NCBI GenBank assembly: GCA_002170165.1
Contig: NHFY01000094.1
Location: 38,486 to 102,485 of the forward strand
Source of the DNA: Flavobacteriales bacterium TMED123
GTDB taxonomy: Bacteria; Bacteroidota; Bacteroidia; Flavobacteriales; BACL11
Length of the DNA stretch: 64,000 bases
Direction: 5' to 3'
The notes under the pieces were generated by a model, which made no database searches, had not been told where the DNA came from, and saw nothing but the letters and a program-made list of their open reading frames with translations. Numbering within the stretch: position 1 is the stretch's first letter; the number at the start of each line of letters is the position of its first letter. The position numbers and the translations under genes are program-made. Below, piece after piece: positions 52,752-62,534 of this stretch.

Positions 52752-54935
52752 TCAATTGCCTATTTCTGAGATAAACTGCATGCGCATTACTCTTAATTCT
52801 TCATCTGTAAATTCATCTTCATCAAATTCATCTCTCAATTCGTCAAATGAAGCTTCTTTCGATTCAGCTAGCACTTGATTTAGTTCTTCAACCTGATAAT
52901 CTTCAAAGGTTTCATTAATCAGATAAGATAGGTTGAGTTTTGTTCCAGAATCCACAATAGATTCCATTTCTGATAATAATTCATCAACCGTAATTCTTTT
53001 TGCAGAAGCGATATCAGATAGGGGTAGCTTTTTATCTATGTTTTGTATAATATAGATTTTGTTTACTGATTTATTTGCCAATGAGCGTACCATCATGTCA
53101 GATGGTCTTTCAATATCATTATCTTCCACATATTTTTTGATAATATCAATAAAAGATTGCCCGTATTTTTGAGCCTTTCCTTTGCCAACTCCTTGAATTT
53201 GCCCCATTTCTTCCATAGTAATAGGATATTGATTAGCCATATCTGTTAATGAAGGCTCTAAGAAAATAATAGGTGGAGGTAATGAGCTTGCTTTTGCAAT
53301 TTTTTTTCTGTGGTCTTTCAAAATTTTGAAAAGCAACATATCTGCAGCAGTTCCTTTTTGTTGCTCAACCGATTCGGATTTTAGTTGATCATAATCATGA
53401 TCCTCAGTCAATTCGAATGTAGAAGGATTTTTCAAAAATACTTTTCCTGCCTCAGTCACTTTTAATATGCCGTATGTTTCAATTTCTTTAGTGATGAGTC
53501 CTTTAACATATGCCTGCCTGATTACAGCATGCCAAAACTCTTTGCTTTTTTCTTTTCCAGAGCCGTACGCATCACTAATTAACGATTGATGTTGCTTGAT
53601 TAAACTATTACTTTCACCCACCAACACTTTTACCGTTTCTTTTGCTTTGAAACTTTCATTACAAGCAAGCATCGTTTTCATGAGTTTAATCACAAAATCC
53701 TTCCCCTCAAATTTTGGCTTAGGATGTTTGCAATTGTCACACATAGAATCACACTTATTATCATTAAATTCCTCTCCAAAATAATGCAATAAGTATTTTC
53801 TTCTGCACATGGATGTTTCTGCAAAAGAAATAGTTTCTAAAATCAAAAGTCTTCCGACTTCCACTTCTGAAACCGGTTTTCCATGCAAGAAGTTTTCTAA
53901 TTTTTCAATGTCTTTGTAGGAATAGAAAGTTACGCAATGCCCTTCTCCTCCATCTCTTCCTGCACGCCCAGTTTCTTGATAATAACCCTCCAAACTTTTA
54001 GGAATATCATGATGGATGACAAAGCGAATATCAGGTTTATCAATTCCCATCCCAAAAGCAATTGTTGCTACAATCACATCACAATCTTCCATTAAAAAGG
54101 CATCCTGATGTGCTACCCTTAGTTTGCTTTCCAATCCTGCATGATAAGGTAGTGCATTAATACCATTTACTTGAAGTGTTTCAGCTATTTCTTCTACCTT
54201 TTTTCTGCTCAAACAATAAATTATCCCAGACTTTCCATTAGTTTCTTTTATAAATTTGATAATCTCTTTTTCCACATTAATTTTAGGGCGAATATCATAA
54301 AACAGGTTTTCTCTATTAAAGGAATCTAAAAAGAGTGTAGCATTCTCCATCTTCAAGTTTTTTTGGATGTCTTGCTGTACTTTTGGTGTGGCAGTAGCTG
54401 TAAGCGCTATTATTGGTCTTCTGCCAATATTGTCAATAATTTGCCTGAGTTTTCGGTATTCTGGCCTAAAATCATGCCCCCATTCCGAAATGCAATGTGC
54501 CTCATCTACTGCATAAAAGGAAATCTTTAATGTTCTTAAAAACAAAATGTACTCTTCCTTTGTAAGTGATTCTGGGGCTACATATAAAAGTTTGGTTCTT
54601 CCAGAAGCCAAATCATCTTTTACTTCTTGAACTTGCTGCTTGTTTAATGATGAATTCAGCACATGTGCAATAGCATCATTCTCACTAAACCCTCTAAGCG
54701 CATCAACCTGATTTTTCATCAGAGCAATAAGCGGAGAAACAATGATGGCTACTCCTTTATCTATTAGAGCAGGAAGTTGATAACACATGGATTTTCCTCC
54801 ACCAGTAGGCATAATTACCAAAGAATCTTTTCCCTCTTGCAAGTTTCTTATTATTTCCTCTTGACGGCCTTTAAAACTATTAAACCCAAAAATGCTTTTC
54901 AGTTGCTGATGTAATGTAAGTTGAGATTTAATCAT
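52752..54935 (-). CDS. recQ: ATP-dependent DNA helicase RecQ
   Basis: A 727-residue SF2 helicase: Walker A PTGGGKSMCYQLPAL, DEAH box VDEAHCISEWGHDFRPEYR, motif VI QETGRAGRDG, then the RecQ zinc module with Cys residues at CRRKYLLHYFGEEF followed by CDSMCDNCKHP, a winged-helix RQC domain, and an HRDC domain near the C-terminus (MEEMGQIQGVGKGKAQKYG). A further acidic C-terminal extension (FDEDEFTDEELR) is typical of Bacteroidota. It unwinds recombination intermediates. It diverges from kdsD. Confidence 0.95.
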   Translation of the reverse strand: MIKSQLTLHQQLKSIFGFNSFKGRQEEIIRNLQEGKDSLVIMPTGGGKSMCYQLPALIDKGVAIIVSPLIALMKNQVDALRGFSENDAIAHVLNSSLNKQQVQEVKDDLASGRTKLLYVAPESLTKEEYILFLRTLKISFYAVDEAHCISEWGHDFRPEYRKLRQIIDNIGRRPIIALTATATPKVQQDIQKNLKMENATLFLDSFNRENLFYDIRPKINVEKEIIKFIKETNGKSGIIYCLSRKKVEEIAETLQVNGINALPYHAGLESKLRVAHQDAFLMEDCDVIVATIAFGMGIDKPDIRFVIHHDIPKSLEGYYQETGRAGRDGGEGHCVTFYSYKDIEKLENFLHGKPVSEVEVGRLLILETISFAETSMCRRKYLLHYFGEEFNDNKCDSMCDNCKHPKPKFEGKDFVIKLMKTMLACNESFKAKETVKVLVGESNSLIKQHQSLISDAYGSGKEKSKEFWHAVIRQAYVKGLITKEIETYGILKVTEAGKVFLKNPSTFELTEDHDYDQLKSESVEQQKGTAADMLLFKILKDHRKKIAKASSLPPPIIFLEPSLTDMANQYPITMEEMGQIQGVGKGKAQKYGQSFIDIIKKYVEDNDIERPSDMMVRSLANKSVNKIYIIQNIDKKLPLSDIASAKRITVDELLSEMESIVDSGTKLNLSYLINETFEDYQVEELNQVLAESKEASFDELRDEFDEDEFTDEELRVMRMQFISEIGN

Positions 54936-54963
54936 TCAATCCATAATATTTTTCTAAAAGTAA

Positions 54964-54971
54964 TACTTTTG
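54964..54971 (+). promoter_or_regulatory. -7 promoter box TACTTTTG for kdsD-tatC-lptB-hldD
   Basis: Exact TAnnTTTG, 50 bases before the TTG start at 55022. It lies in the 86-base recQ-kdsD divergent gap. Confidence 0.5.
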
Positions 54972-55021
54972 CATAAACAAAAAGAAATAAAAATAAAATA
55001 TTTAGTTAAATATAAAAGAAA

Positions 55022-55987
55022 TTGAAGTCCCCAGCACAAATAATAGCTATTGCTAAATCTGTTATCCGATTGGAAGCAGAAGAGATCAATGCTCTTGAGG
55101 GAAAAATAAACGATGCTTTTGTAAAAGCGGTATCATTGATTTTATCATCTGAAGGAAGGGTAATAGTAGCTGGTGTAGGAAAATCAGCCAATATAGCCAG
55201 TAAAATAGTGGCTACTCTTAATTCGACAGGGCAGCCAGCGGTTTTTTTGCACGCTGCAGATGCTATTCATGGCGATTTGGGAAATATCCAAAAGAATGAC
55301 ATTGTTATTTGTATTTCAAAAAGCGGAAACACAGAAGAAATTAAATATCTGCTTCAACTTATTAAAAATATGGGCAATGCAATAATTGCCATTTGTGGAA
55401 ATAATGATTCTTATCTTGCTAATCAGGCCGATTGTTTTTTAGATGCAAGTATTGAAAAAGAAGCTTGCCCGCATAATTTAGCGCCAACTTCAAGTACTAC
55501 TGCTCAACTGGTATTAGGGGATGCTTTAGCTGTTTGCCTTTTGAAAAGTAAAAATTTTAGTGACAAAGATTTTGCAAGATTTCATCCTGGAGGCACATTA
55601 GGTAAAAGGCTGTATCTCAAAGCAGGCGATATAGTAGCAAAAAATGAGAAGCCTACTGTTCAGCCTGATGAATGTGTTGCCAATGTTATTATTGAAATTT
55701 CGCAAAAAAGATTAGGTGCTGCTGCAGTTTTAGAGAAGGGAAAACTTATCGGAATTATCACTGATGGGGATCTTAGAAGAATGTTGGAAAAGGGGTATAA
55801 AATAGATCAGTTGTTAGCTAAAGATATTATGAATAATAATCCGAAAAGCATTTGCGTTTCTACACTAGCAATTGATGCGCTAAAAATGATGGAAAACCAT
55901 AATGTTAGTCAACTGATAGTGGTAGATAAAGAGAATTATATTGGTATTATTCATATGCACGATATTATTAAAGAAGGTATTGCTTAA
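55022..55987 (+). CDS. kdsD: D-arabinose-5-phosphate isomerase (KpsF/GutQ/KdsD family)
   Basis: A 321-residue enzyme converting ribulose-5-phosphate to arabinose-5-phosphate, the first step toward KDO of LPS. An N-terminal SIS sugar isomerase domain (GRVIVAGVGKSANIASKIVATLNSTG; VICISKSGNTEEI) is followed by two CBS domains (about 205-320). The start is TTG at 55022 (LKSPAQIIAIA); no ATG precedes the SIS domain. tatC starts on the next base after the stop. Confidence 0.92.
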   Translation: MKSPAQIIAIAKSVIRLEAEEINALEGKINDAFVKAVSLILSSEGRVIVAGVGKSANIASKIVATLNSTGQPAVFLHAADAIHGDLGNIQKNDIVICISKSGNTEEIKYLLQLIKNMGNAIIAICGNNDSYLANQADCFLDASIEKEACPHNLAPTSSTTAQLVLGDALAVCLLKSKNFSDKDFARFHPGGTLGKRLYLKAGDIVAKNEKPTVQPDECVANVIIEISQKRLGAAAVLEKGKLIGIITDGDLRRMLEKGYKIDQLLAKDIMNNNPKSICVSTLAIDALKMMENHNVSQLIVVDKENYIGIIHMHDIIKEGIA

Positions 55988-56812
55988 ATGAGCACAGATC
56001 AACAAAAAGGGGATATGTCATTCTTAGAGCATTTGGAAGTATTCAGATGGCATTTGGCACGTTCAGCATTTGCCATTCTATTTTTTGCAATATTGGCATT
56101 TATTTACAAAGGCATTGTATTCGATAGTATTTTGCTTGGGCCAAAGAACCCTGATTTTCCTACTTACAAGATACTTTGTTACTTATCTCAACAATTAGGT
56201 ATGGGAGATGCGCTTTGCATGGATGAGTTGCCTTTTATTCTGATGAATATTAGCATGTCAGGGCAGTTCAGTACACACATTATGACTTCTATTGTTGCAG
56301 GCTTTGTGGTTGCATTTCCTTATGTGTTTTGGGAAATGTGGCGATTTATTGCTCCTGCTTTATATGAAAAAGAAAGTAGTGTAGCAAAGGGAGTAGTATT
56401 TTTTTCCTCTTCACTTTTTCTGCTTGGTATTTTGTTTGGTTATTATGTTGTTTCTCCTTTATCCGTTCATTTTTTAGGCTCATATCAGGTGAGTCAAACG
56501 GTAGCTAACCAGATTAGTTTAAGTTCTTTTATAAGTACAATAACTACTGTTTGCTTGGCAAATGGTGTGGTTTTCGAATTGCCTATTCTGGTTTATTTTT
56601 TAACAAAAATAGGCCTGATAACCCCATCATTTATGCGTACTTATAGAAAACATGCATTGGTGCTTACGCTTATTTTTTCTTCAATCATCACCCCACCAGA
56701 TGTTACTTCTCAAATTTTGGTAGCACTACCACTGATGGTGCTTTATGAAATCAGTATTGGGATATCAGCAAGAGTACTTAAAAAACAAGAAAAGCAATTC
56801 AGTAAGCAATGA
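55988..56812 (+). CDS. tatC: Sec-independent translocase protein TatC
   Basis: A 274-residue inner-membrane protein with six helices, the core of the Tat pathway that exports folded proteins. It shows the family start [19 protein letters not shown], the signal-peptide-binding region [20 protein letters not shown], and a closing [19 protein letters not shown]. The loop around residues 45-80 is longer than in E. coli TatC, as commonly seen in Bacteroidota. tatA/tatB are not in this window. It overlaps lptB by four bases. Confidence 0.95.
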   Translation: MSTDQQKGDMSFLEHLEVFRWHLARSAFAILFFAILAFIYKGIVFDSILLGPKNPDFPTYKILCYLSQQLGMGDALCMDELPFILMNISMSGQFSTHIMTSIVAGFVVAFPYVFWEMWRFIAPALYEKESSVAKGVVFFSSSLFLLGILFGYYVVSPLSVHFLGSYQVSQTVANQISLSSFISTITTVCLANGVVFELPILVYFLTKIGLITPSFMRTYRKHALVLTLIFSSIITPPDVTSQILVALPLMVLYEISIGISARVLKKQEKQFSKQ

Positions 56813-57531
56813 AATTAAGGGCGGAAAATATTGTAAAGTATTATGATAAAAGGCCAGTGGTTGATGGTATAAATATTGACCTTAATCAAGGGGAAATTGT
56901 TGGCTTATTGGGGCCGAATGGAGCAGGAAAAACAACTTCTTTTTACATAATGGTTGGACTGATTTCTCCCAATGAAGGGAATGTGTATTTAGAAGATGAT
57001 AATATTACGGATTTACCCATGTATAAAAGAGCCCAAATGGGTATAGGTTATTTGGCGCAAGAAGCATCTGTATTTAGAGAAATGAGTGTCGAGGATAATA
57101 TCTTATCTGTTTTGGAAATGAAAAAATTCTCTAAAGCAGACCAAAAAGAAAAATGTGAGTCACTACTAAATGAGTTTGGATTGCAACACATCAGAAAAAA
57201 CAAGGGTGCTTTGCTTTCAGGAGGGGAAAGAAGAAGGTGTGAGATTGCAAGGGCTTTGGCTACTAATCCTAAATTTATTTTGCTAGATGAGCCATTTGCT
57301 GGCGTAGATCCTATAGCTGTAGAAGATATTCAACAGATTGTCGCTACTTTGAAGAATAAAAATATTGGCATACTCATTACTGATCATAATGTGCACGAAA
57401 CCCTTTCCATTACAGACAGGGCATATTTGCTTTTTGAAGGAAAAATCTTAAAATCTGGCACTGCAGAGCAGTTAGCAGCAGACGAGAGAGTGAGAAAAGT
57501 ATATTTAGGACAAAATTTTCAATTAAGATGA
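56809..57531 (+). CDS. lptB: LPS export ABC transporter ATPase LptB
   Basis: A 240-residue ATPase with Walker [13 protein letters not shown]-loop YLAQEASVF, signature [17 protein letters not shown], Walker [12 protein letters not shown] and switch His [17 protein letters not shown] is characteristic of LptB. With LptFG it extracts LPS from the inner membrane and passes it to LptC. Overlaps by four bases on both sides couple it to tatC and hldD. Confidence 0.96.
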   Translation: MKLRAENIVKYYDKRPVVDGINIDLNQGEIVGLLGPNGAGKTTSFYIMVGLISPNEGNVYLEDDNITDLPMYKRAQMGIGYLAQEASVFREMSVEDNILSVLEMKKFSKADQKEKCESLLNEFGLQHIRKNKGALLSGGERRRCEIARALATNPKFILLDEPFAGVDPIAVEDIQQIVATLKNKNIGILITDHNVHETLSITDRAYLLFEGKILKSGTAEQLAADERVRKVYLGQNFQLR

Positions 57532-58493
57532 TAATTGTAACAGGTGCAGCAGGCTTTATAGGGAGTTGTTTAGTTCGTAAACTAAATGATGAAGGGTTTA
57601 ATCAGTTGATTCTTGTTGATGATTTTTCAGATAATATAAAACATAAAAATTTAGCTAATAAGCAATTCACTGATAAAGTGCACAGGAATGATTTAATGAG
57701 TTGGCTTTCAATAAATCATCAATCAGTAGATTTTGTTTTTCATATAGGTGCCAAAACTGATACTACTGAATTTGATGTGTCAATTTTTAACAAGCTGAAT
57801 TTGAATTTTTCGAGAAATTTATGGCAAAGTTGCAGTCAATTCCAACTCCCTTTAATCTATGCTTCTTCAGCTGCAACTTACGGTATGGGAGAGTTCGGAT
57901 TTGATGACACTCATGATATTGTAGAACAGTTAACGCCACTAAATCCTTATGGAGAATCAAAAAATGAATTTGACAAATGGGCTTTAGGTCAAAATGAAAC
58001 ACCGCCATTTTGGGCAGGATTTAAGTTTTTTAATGTGTTCGGACCTAATGAATATCATAAAGGCAGGATGGCTTCTGTTATCTTTCATACTTTCAATCAA
58101 ATTAATGCAACTGGCAGCATGCAGCTTTTTCGCTCACATAATGCTGATTTTAAGGATGGAGAGCAGTTGAGAGATTTTATTTATGTAAAAGATGTTTGTA
58201 ATGTGCTGCTATTTATGATGAGTGAAAAAAAGCAAAGCGGTTTGTATAATTTAGGTACAGGGCAAGCCCGCACATTTTATGATTTAGCAACTGCTACATT
58301 CTCAGCTTTAAATCAAGATCCCAATATTTCATTTATTGATACTCCAGAAGATATTAGAGATAAATACCAATATTTTACTCAAGCCAAAATGCAGAAACTC
58401 ATCAATATTGGCTATAAAAAACCTTTTACAACTTTAGAAGATGGGATAGAAGATTATGTAAAATCTTATCTAGTGAAGGGTGTCTGTTATTAG
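57528..58493 (+). CDS. hldD: ADP-glyceromanno-heptose 6-epimerase
   Basis: A 321-residue short-chain epimerase making ADP-L-glycero-D-manno-heptose for the LPS inner core. It has the NAD-binding motif [16 protein letters not shown], the catalytic YxxxK in [12 protein letters not shown], and an [18 protein letters not shown] stretch specific to HldD. It is the last gene of the kdsD-tatC-lptB-hldD operon and shares a TTAG stop overlap with merR. Confidence 0.92.
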   Translation: MIIVTGAAGFIGSCLVRKLNDEGFNQLILVDDFSDNIKHKNLANKQFTDKVHRNDLMSWLSINHQSVDFVFHIGAKTDTTEFDVSIFNKLNLNFSRNLWQSCSQFQLPLIYASSAATYGMGEFGFDDTHDIVEQLTPLNPYGESKNEFDKWALGQNETPPFWAGFKFFNVFGPNEYHKGRMASVIFHTFNQINATGSMQLFRSHNADFKDGEQLRDFIYVKDVCNVLLFMMSEKKQSGLYNLGTGQARTFYDLATATFSALNQDPNISFIDTPEDIRDKYQYFTQAKMQKLINIGYKKPFTTLEDGIEDYVKSYLVKGVCY

Positions 58494-58825
58494 AGCTCTT
58501 CTCTAAATTCAACCAAGAATTTTCGGATATTTTTTAAGTGATTGATAATCTTGATATTATCAATGGTATCTGCTTTATTTTCTCGTAATTTCTTTTTCAC
58601 TCCTTCCAAAGTAAAACCCCGCTCTTTGGTTAAGTGATAGATAATTCTCAAATTATCTACATCTTTTTTAGTGAACATTCTGTTGCCTTTTTTGTTCTTT
58701 TTGGGTTTTAAAATATCAAATTCTTTTTCCCAATATCGGATACAAGAAACGCTTACATTAAACATTTGGGCAACTTCCCCAATAGGGTAAAATAATTTCT
58801 TTATTTGCTTTTCCTTGTAATTCAT
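58490..58825 (-). CDS. MerR-family transcriptional regulator
   Basis: A 111-residue protein with an N-terminal MerR winged helix-turn-helix (FYPIGEVAQMFNVSVSCIRYWEKEFDILKPKKNKKGNRMFTKKDVDNL) and a short helical tail. It has no visible metal-binding cysteine pair, so the signal is unlikely to be a thiol-bound metal. It overlaps the upstream M23 peptidase gene by one base, suggesting an operon. The target is unknown. Confidence 0.9.
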   Translation of the reverse strand: MNYKEKQIKKLFYPIGEVAQMFNVSVSCIRYWEKEFDILKPKKNKKGNRMFTKKDVDNLRIIYHLTKERGFTLEGVKKKLRENKADTIDNIKIINHLKNIRKFLVEFREEL

Positions 58826-59796
58826 TAATCAAAGGATTGGTTTTTCTGAGAAGCAATCTCTAACATTTTATCGTATTCCTCTGGACTTAAATCGTTATAG
58901 TAAAAATTAACAGGATTGATTTTTCTTTTATTTTTTATCACTTCATAATGTAGATGAGGTGCCACTGATGTACCAGTACTTCCTACATAGCCAATTACCT
59001 CCCCTCTTTTCACTTTTTGCCCTCTGTAAACTATATATTTTGACATATGAGCATAAAGGGTTTGGTAGCCATATCCATGATCAATTACAACATGATTTCC
59101 ATAACCCTTTCTACTTCTTCTAACCTTTCCCACCTTACCATCTCCTGTAGCATAAATGGGTGTTCCTTGTGGAGCAGTAAAGTCCATGCCTGTATGCAGT
59201 TTTCTAATTTTATAGATAGGGTGAATTCTATATCCGTATCCACTTGCCATTCTTTTTAAATCTTTGTTCTCTATTGGTTGAATTGCTGGAATTGAAGCTA
59301 GCATATCTGCTTTATTCTTAGCTAGTTCAATTAGGTCGTCAAATGATTTAGATTGAATGTAGAGTTGTTTTGAAAGTTTATCTGCCTTTTTAGCTGCTTC
59401 AACTACCAATTCAGCGTTAGAGAAGTTGCGTATGTCTTTATATCTGTTTACCCCTCCAAATCCTGCTTTTCTAATTGTGGATGGTATAGGATCAGCTTCA
59501 AAAATAACCCTATAAATATTATCATCTCTTTCTTGGAGGTCATCTAGAACCAAGTCAATTTGGGTCATTTTCTTATTTAAAATATCGTATTGAACAAGTA
59601 AATTTTCAATTTCATTTTTTAACCTTTTTTCTTTTGGGCTATCGAAAAACTGAAAGAGCAAAACAAGCATTATAAAGCCTGCAAAGGCAGATGCTGAGAT
59701 AAATGTAAGTGAGCGCTTTAACTTATCAAAAGGACTAAGTTCAATTCGTTTGTATCTTAATGTTTTTGTATCGTAATAATATTTTATTTTAGCCAT
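58825..59796 (-). CDS. M23-family murein metallopeptidase
   Basis: A 323-residue membrane-anchored peptidase: a cytoplasmic stretch, one helix at about 35-52, a coiled coil (about 55-100), and a C-terminal M23 domain (about 180-300). Its zinc motifs are KLHTGMDFTAPQGTPIYATGDG (H..D) and TLYAHMSKYIV, with the final HLHYEV motif. M23 enzymes cut peptidoglycan cross-bridges, for shape and envelope remodelling. It begins in the 99-base divergent gap with alaS; alaS-M23-merR is a recurrent Bacteroidota neighbourhood. Confidence 0.92.
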   Translation of the reverse strand: MAKIKYYYDTKTLRYKRIELSPFDKLKRSLTFISASAFAGFIMLVLLFQFFDSPKEKRLKNEIENLLVQYDILNKKMTQIDLVLDDLQERDDNIYRVIFEADPIPSTIRKAGFGGVNRYKDIRNFSNAELVVEAAKKADKLSKQLYIQSKSFDDLIELAKNKADMLASIPAIQPIENKDLKRMASGYGYRIHPIYKIRKLHTGMDFTAPQGTPIYATGDGKVGKVRRSRKGYGNHVVIDHGYGYQTLYAHMSKYIVYRGQKVKRGEVIGYVGSTGTSVAPHLHYEVIKNKRKINPVNFYYNDLSPEEYDKMLEIASQKNQSFD

Positions 59797-59812
59797 AAAA
59801 TTATATCTGCGC

Positions 59813-59820
59813 CAAAATTA
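59813..59820 (-). promoter_or_regulatory. -7 promoter box TAATTTTG for M23-merR genes
   Basis: Exact TAnnTTTG on the minus strand, 16 bases before the M23 ATG at 59796. I see no equal match for alaS on the plus strand. Confidence 0.5.
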
Positions 59821-59895
59821 GTGAAATTACATTATATTGAGACGCTAAAATTACTGATTTCTAACACATTAATGTGAATAGACAAAATACAAAGC

Positions 59896-62490
59896 ATGGA
59901 GGCTATTAAATTAAGAAAGTTATTTCTAGATTATTTCAAAGTTAAAGCCCACCAAGTAGTTGGATCTGCACCTATGGTGGCACATAACGATCCTACTTTG
60001 ATGTTCATCAATGCAGGCATGAATCCTTTTAAAGACATCTTTTTAGGAGATTCTACAATAAAAGATAAAAGGGTGGCCAATTCTCAAAAGTGCTTGAGGG
60101 TATCAGGAAAGCACAATGATTTGGAAGAAGTGGGGCATGATACTTATCATCATACTATGTTTGAAATGCTTGGCAATTGGTCTTTTGGCGATTATTTCAA
60201 AAAAGAAGCAATTCAATGGTCATGGGAATTCTTAACTGAAGTTTGCAAATTAGATAAAGACAGATTATATGTCACAATTTTTGAAGGAGCAAAAGATGAG
60301 CAGTTAGCAGAAGATGAAGAAAGTGATAAAATTTGGTCCAAATTCATTGATTCAGACAGAATACTTAATGGTAGCAAAAAAGATAATTTCTGGGAGATGG
60401 GAGAGACTGGCCCTTGCGGACCATGTAGCGAAATTCATTATGACAATAGAGATGAGCAAGAAAGAGCAAAAGTTGATGGGGCTACTTTGGTCAATAAAGA
60501 CCATCCGCAAGTAATAGAAATTTGGAATTTGGTATTTATGCAGTTTAGTAGAAAAGCTGATGGTAATTTAGTAAAACTCCCAAAAAAGCATGTTGATACT
60601 GGAATGGGATTTGAACGACTTTGCATGATAATGCAGAATAAAAAATCCAATTATGACACAGATATTTTTCAACCACTCATTCAAGCCATAGCAAAGTATG
60701 CAAGCGTGGAATATGGAAAAAATGATAAAACAGATGTTGCTATACGCGTAATAGCCGATCATATTCGCGCAATTACCTTTTCTATTGCGGATGGGCAATT
60801 GCCTTCAAATGTAAAAGCAGGGTATGTTATTAGAAGAATTTTGAGAAGGGCTGTACGGTATGGTTATTCTTTTCTTGATATAAAAGAGCCATTTATGTAT
60901 CAACTTGTAGATGTTTTGGATGGTCAAATGAGCAAACAATTTCCTGAAATTCATTCCCAAATTGGGATTATCAAAAATGTGATCAAAGAAGAAGAGCAAT
61001 CTTTTTTAAGAACGCTTGAAGCAGGATTAAAAAGGATTCAACAACTTACGGCAGAAGGTAAAAACATATCTGGAAAACAATTATTTGAACTTTACGACAC
61101 TTTCGGATTCCCAAAAGATTTATCAATACTCATATTAAATGAAAAAGGGATGAGTTGTGATACAGATGGTTTTGATACAGAAATGCAAAAACAGAAAGAT
61201 AGGTCAAAAACCGCTGCCAAAATAACTACTAGCGATTGGCAAGTGCTAATTGAAGATGAGGTAGAAGAATTTGTTGGCTATAAAAAATTAGAGATAGATG
61301 TTAAAATCACTAGATATAGAGTAGTTAAAACTACTGAGAATACAACATATCAATTGGTATTTAACTTAACGCCCTTTTATGCTGAAGGAGGTGGGCAAGT
61401 TGGTGATAAAGGTATTATTCAAAATGAAGAGGAAAGCATTGAAATTTCAGACACCAAGAAAGAAAATAATGTGACTATTCATTTTACCGATAAGCTGCCC
61501 AGTAATTTGAAAGCAGTTTTTCTAGCCCAAGTAAATACTGAGGAAAGAATTTCTATTGCAAGAAATCATACAGCAACACATCTTTTGCATGAAAGTTTAC
61601 AGCAATTATTAGGCGAACATGTACAGCAAAAAGGCTCTTTGGTTTGTGCAGACTATTTACGATTCGATTTCTCACACTTTTCTAAACTATCTAAGCATGA
61701 GATTAATCAAATAGAAGCAGAAGTTAATGCTAAAGTATTGCAAAACATCACTCTAAAAGAACATAATAATAAGCCTTTATCAGAAGCAAAAAAGGAAGGT
61801 GCTATGATGCTATTTGGCGAAAAATATGCAGATGTAGTAAGAATGATACAGTTTGGCTCTTCCAAAGAATTGTGTGGAGGCACGCATGTGAATGCAACAG
61901 GAAAGATAGGTTTGTTTAAAATAACCTCAGAAAGCTCAATTGCTTCAGGAATAAGAAGAGTTGAAGCCATAACAGGCACAAAAGCATTAGCTCATTTTAA
62001 TAATCAAGATGATTTAGTAGAAGAAATAAGCAGATTGTTAAAAACAAAGGATCTAGTGCAGAGTATAAGCAATTTGATATCATCAAATAAAAAACAAGAA
62101 AAAGAGCTGCAAAAATTAAAATTAACTCAACTAGATGCTTTTGCGGAGGAGTTATTTGCTAAATCTGAGAAGGTTAATAAGGTAAATGTAATTGCTGAAA
62201 AGGTAGATTTAGATGCTACATCCATGAAGAACATAGCTTTTAAATTGAAGCAAAAAGAAAATTTACTGCTAGTGCTTGGTGCGGAATCACAAGGCAAAGC
62301 AATTATTTCAATCATGCTTACGGATGATTTAGTCCAAAAAAACAAGCTTTCTGCTAAAATATTAGTTAGTGAAATTAGTCCTCTAATTCAAGGTGGGGGC
62401 GGTGGGCAAGCACATTTCGCAACTGCTGGAGGTAGCAATCCAAAGGGGTTACAAAAAGCTTTAGAGAAAATAAAGCAAATTATTGTATAA
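59896..62490 (+). CDS. alaS: Alanyl-tRNA synthetase
   Basis: An 864-residue class II synthetase. The aminoacylation domain shows HNDLEEVGHDTYHHTMFEMLGNWSFGDYFKKEA and GVDTG-like KKHVDTGMGFERL. The editing domain carries the metal motifs HTATHLLHESL and CGGTHVNATG, clearing misloaded Ser and Gly. A C-terminal C-Ala domain (coiled coil, then QGGGGGQAHFATAGG) is complete. It is followed immediately by a terminator. Confidence 0.97.
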   Translation: MEAIKLRKLFLDYFKVKAHQVVGSAPMVAHNDPTLMFINAGMNPFKDIFLGDSTIKDKRVANSQKCLRVSGKHNDLEEVGHDTYHHTMFEMLGNWSFGDYFKKEAIQWSWEFLTEVCKLDKDRLYVTIFEGAKDEQLAEDEESDKIWSKFIDSDRILNGSKKDNFWEMGETGPCGPCSEIHYDNRDEQERAKVDGATLVNKDHPQVIEIWNLVFMQFSRKADGNLVKLPKKHVDTGMGFERLCMIMQNKKSNYDTDIFQPLIQAIAKYASVEYGKNDKTDVAIRVIADHIRAITFSIADGQLPSNVKAGYVIRRILRRAVRYGYSFLDIKEPFMYQLVDVLDGQMSKQFPEIHSQIGIIKNVIKEEEQSFLRTLEAGLKRIQQLTAEGKNISGKQLFELYDTFGFPKDLSILILNEKGMSCDTDGFDTEMQKQKDRSKTAAKITTSDWQVLIEDEVEEFVGYKKLEIDVKITRYRVVKTTENTTYQLVFNLTPFYAEGGGQVGDKGIIQNEEESIEISDTKKENNVTIHFTDKLPSNLKAVFLAQVNTEERISIARNHTATHLLHESLQQLLGEHVQQKGSLVCADYLRFDFSHFSKLSKHEINQIEAEVNAKVLQNITLKEHNNKPLSEAKKEGAMMLFGEKYADVVRMIQFGSSKELCGGTHVNATGKIGLFKITSESSIASGIRRVEAITGTKALAHFNNQDDLVEEISRLLKTKDLVQSISNLISSNKKQEKELQKLKLTQLDAFAEELFAKSEKVNKVNVIAEKVDLDATSMKNIAFKLKQKENLLLVLGAESQGKAIISIMLTDDLVQKNKLSAKILVSEISPLIQGGGGGQAHFATAGGSNPKGLQKALEKIKQIIV

Positions 62491-62519
62491 AAAAAAGCCA
62501 GCATTAGCTGGCTTTTTTT
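62491..62519. terminator. Bidirectional terminator between alaS and barrel gene
   Basis: GCCAGC (62497-62502), an ATTA loop and GCTGGC (62507-62512), flanked by A6 and T7, so both strands are served. It begins the base after the alaS stop and lies 16 bases after the minus-strand barrel gene. Confidence 0.85.
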
Positions 62520-62534
62520 CTTTAAATCAGTTCT

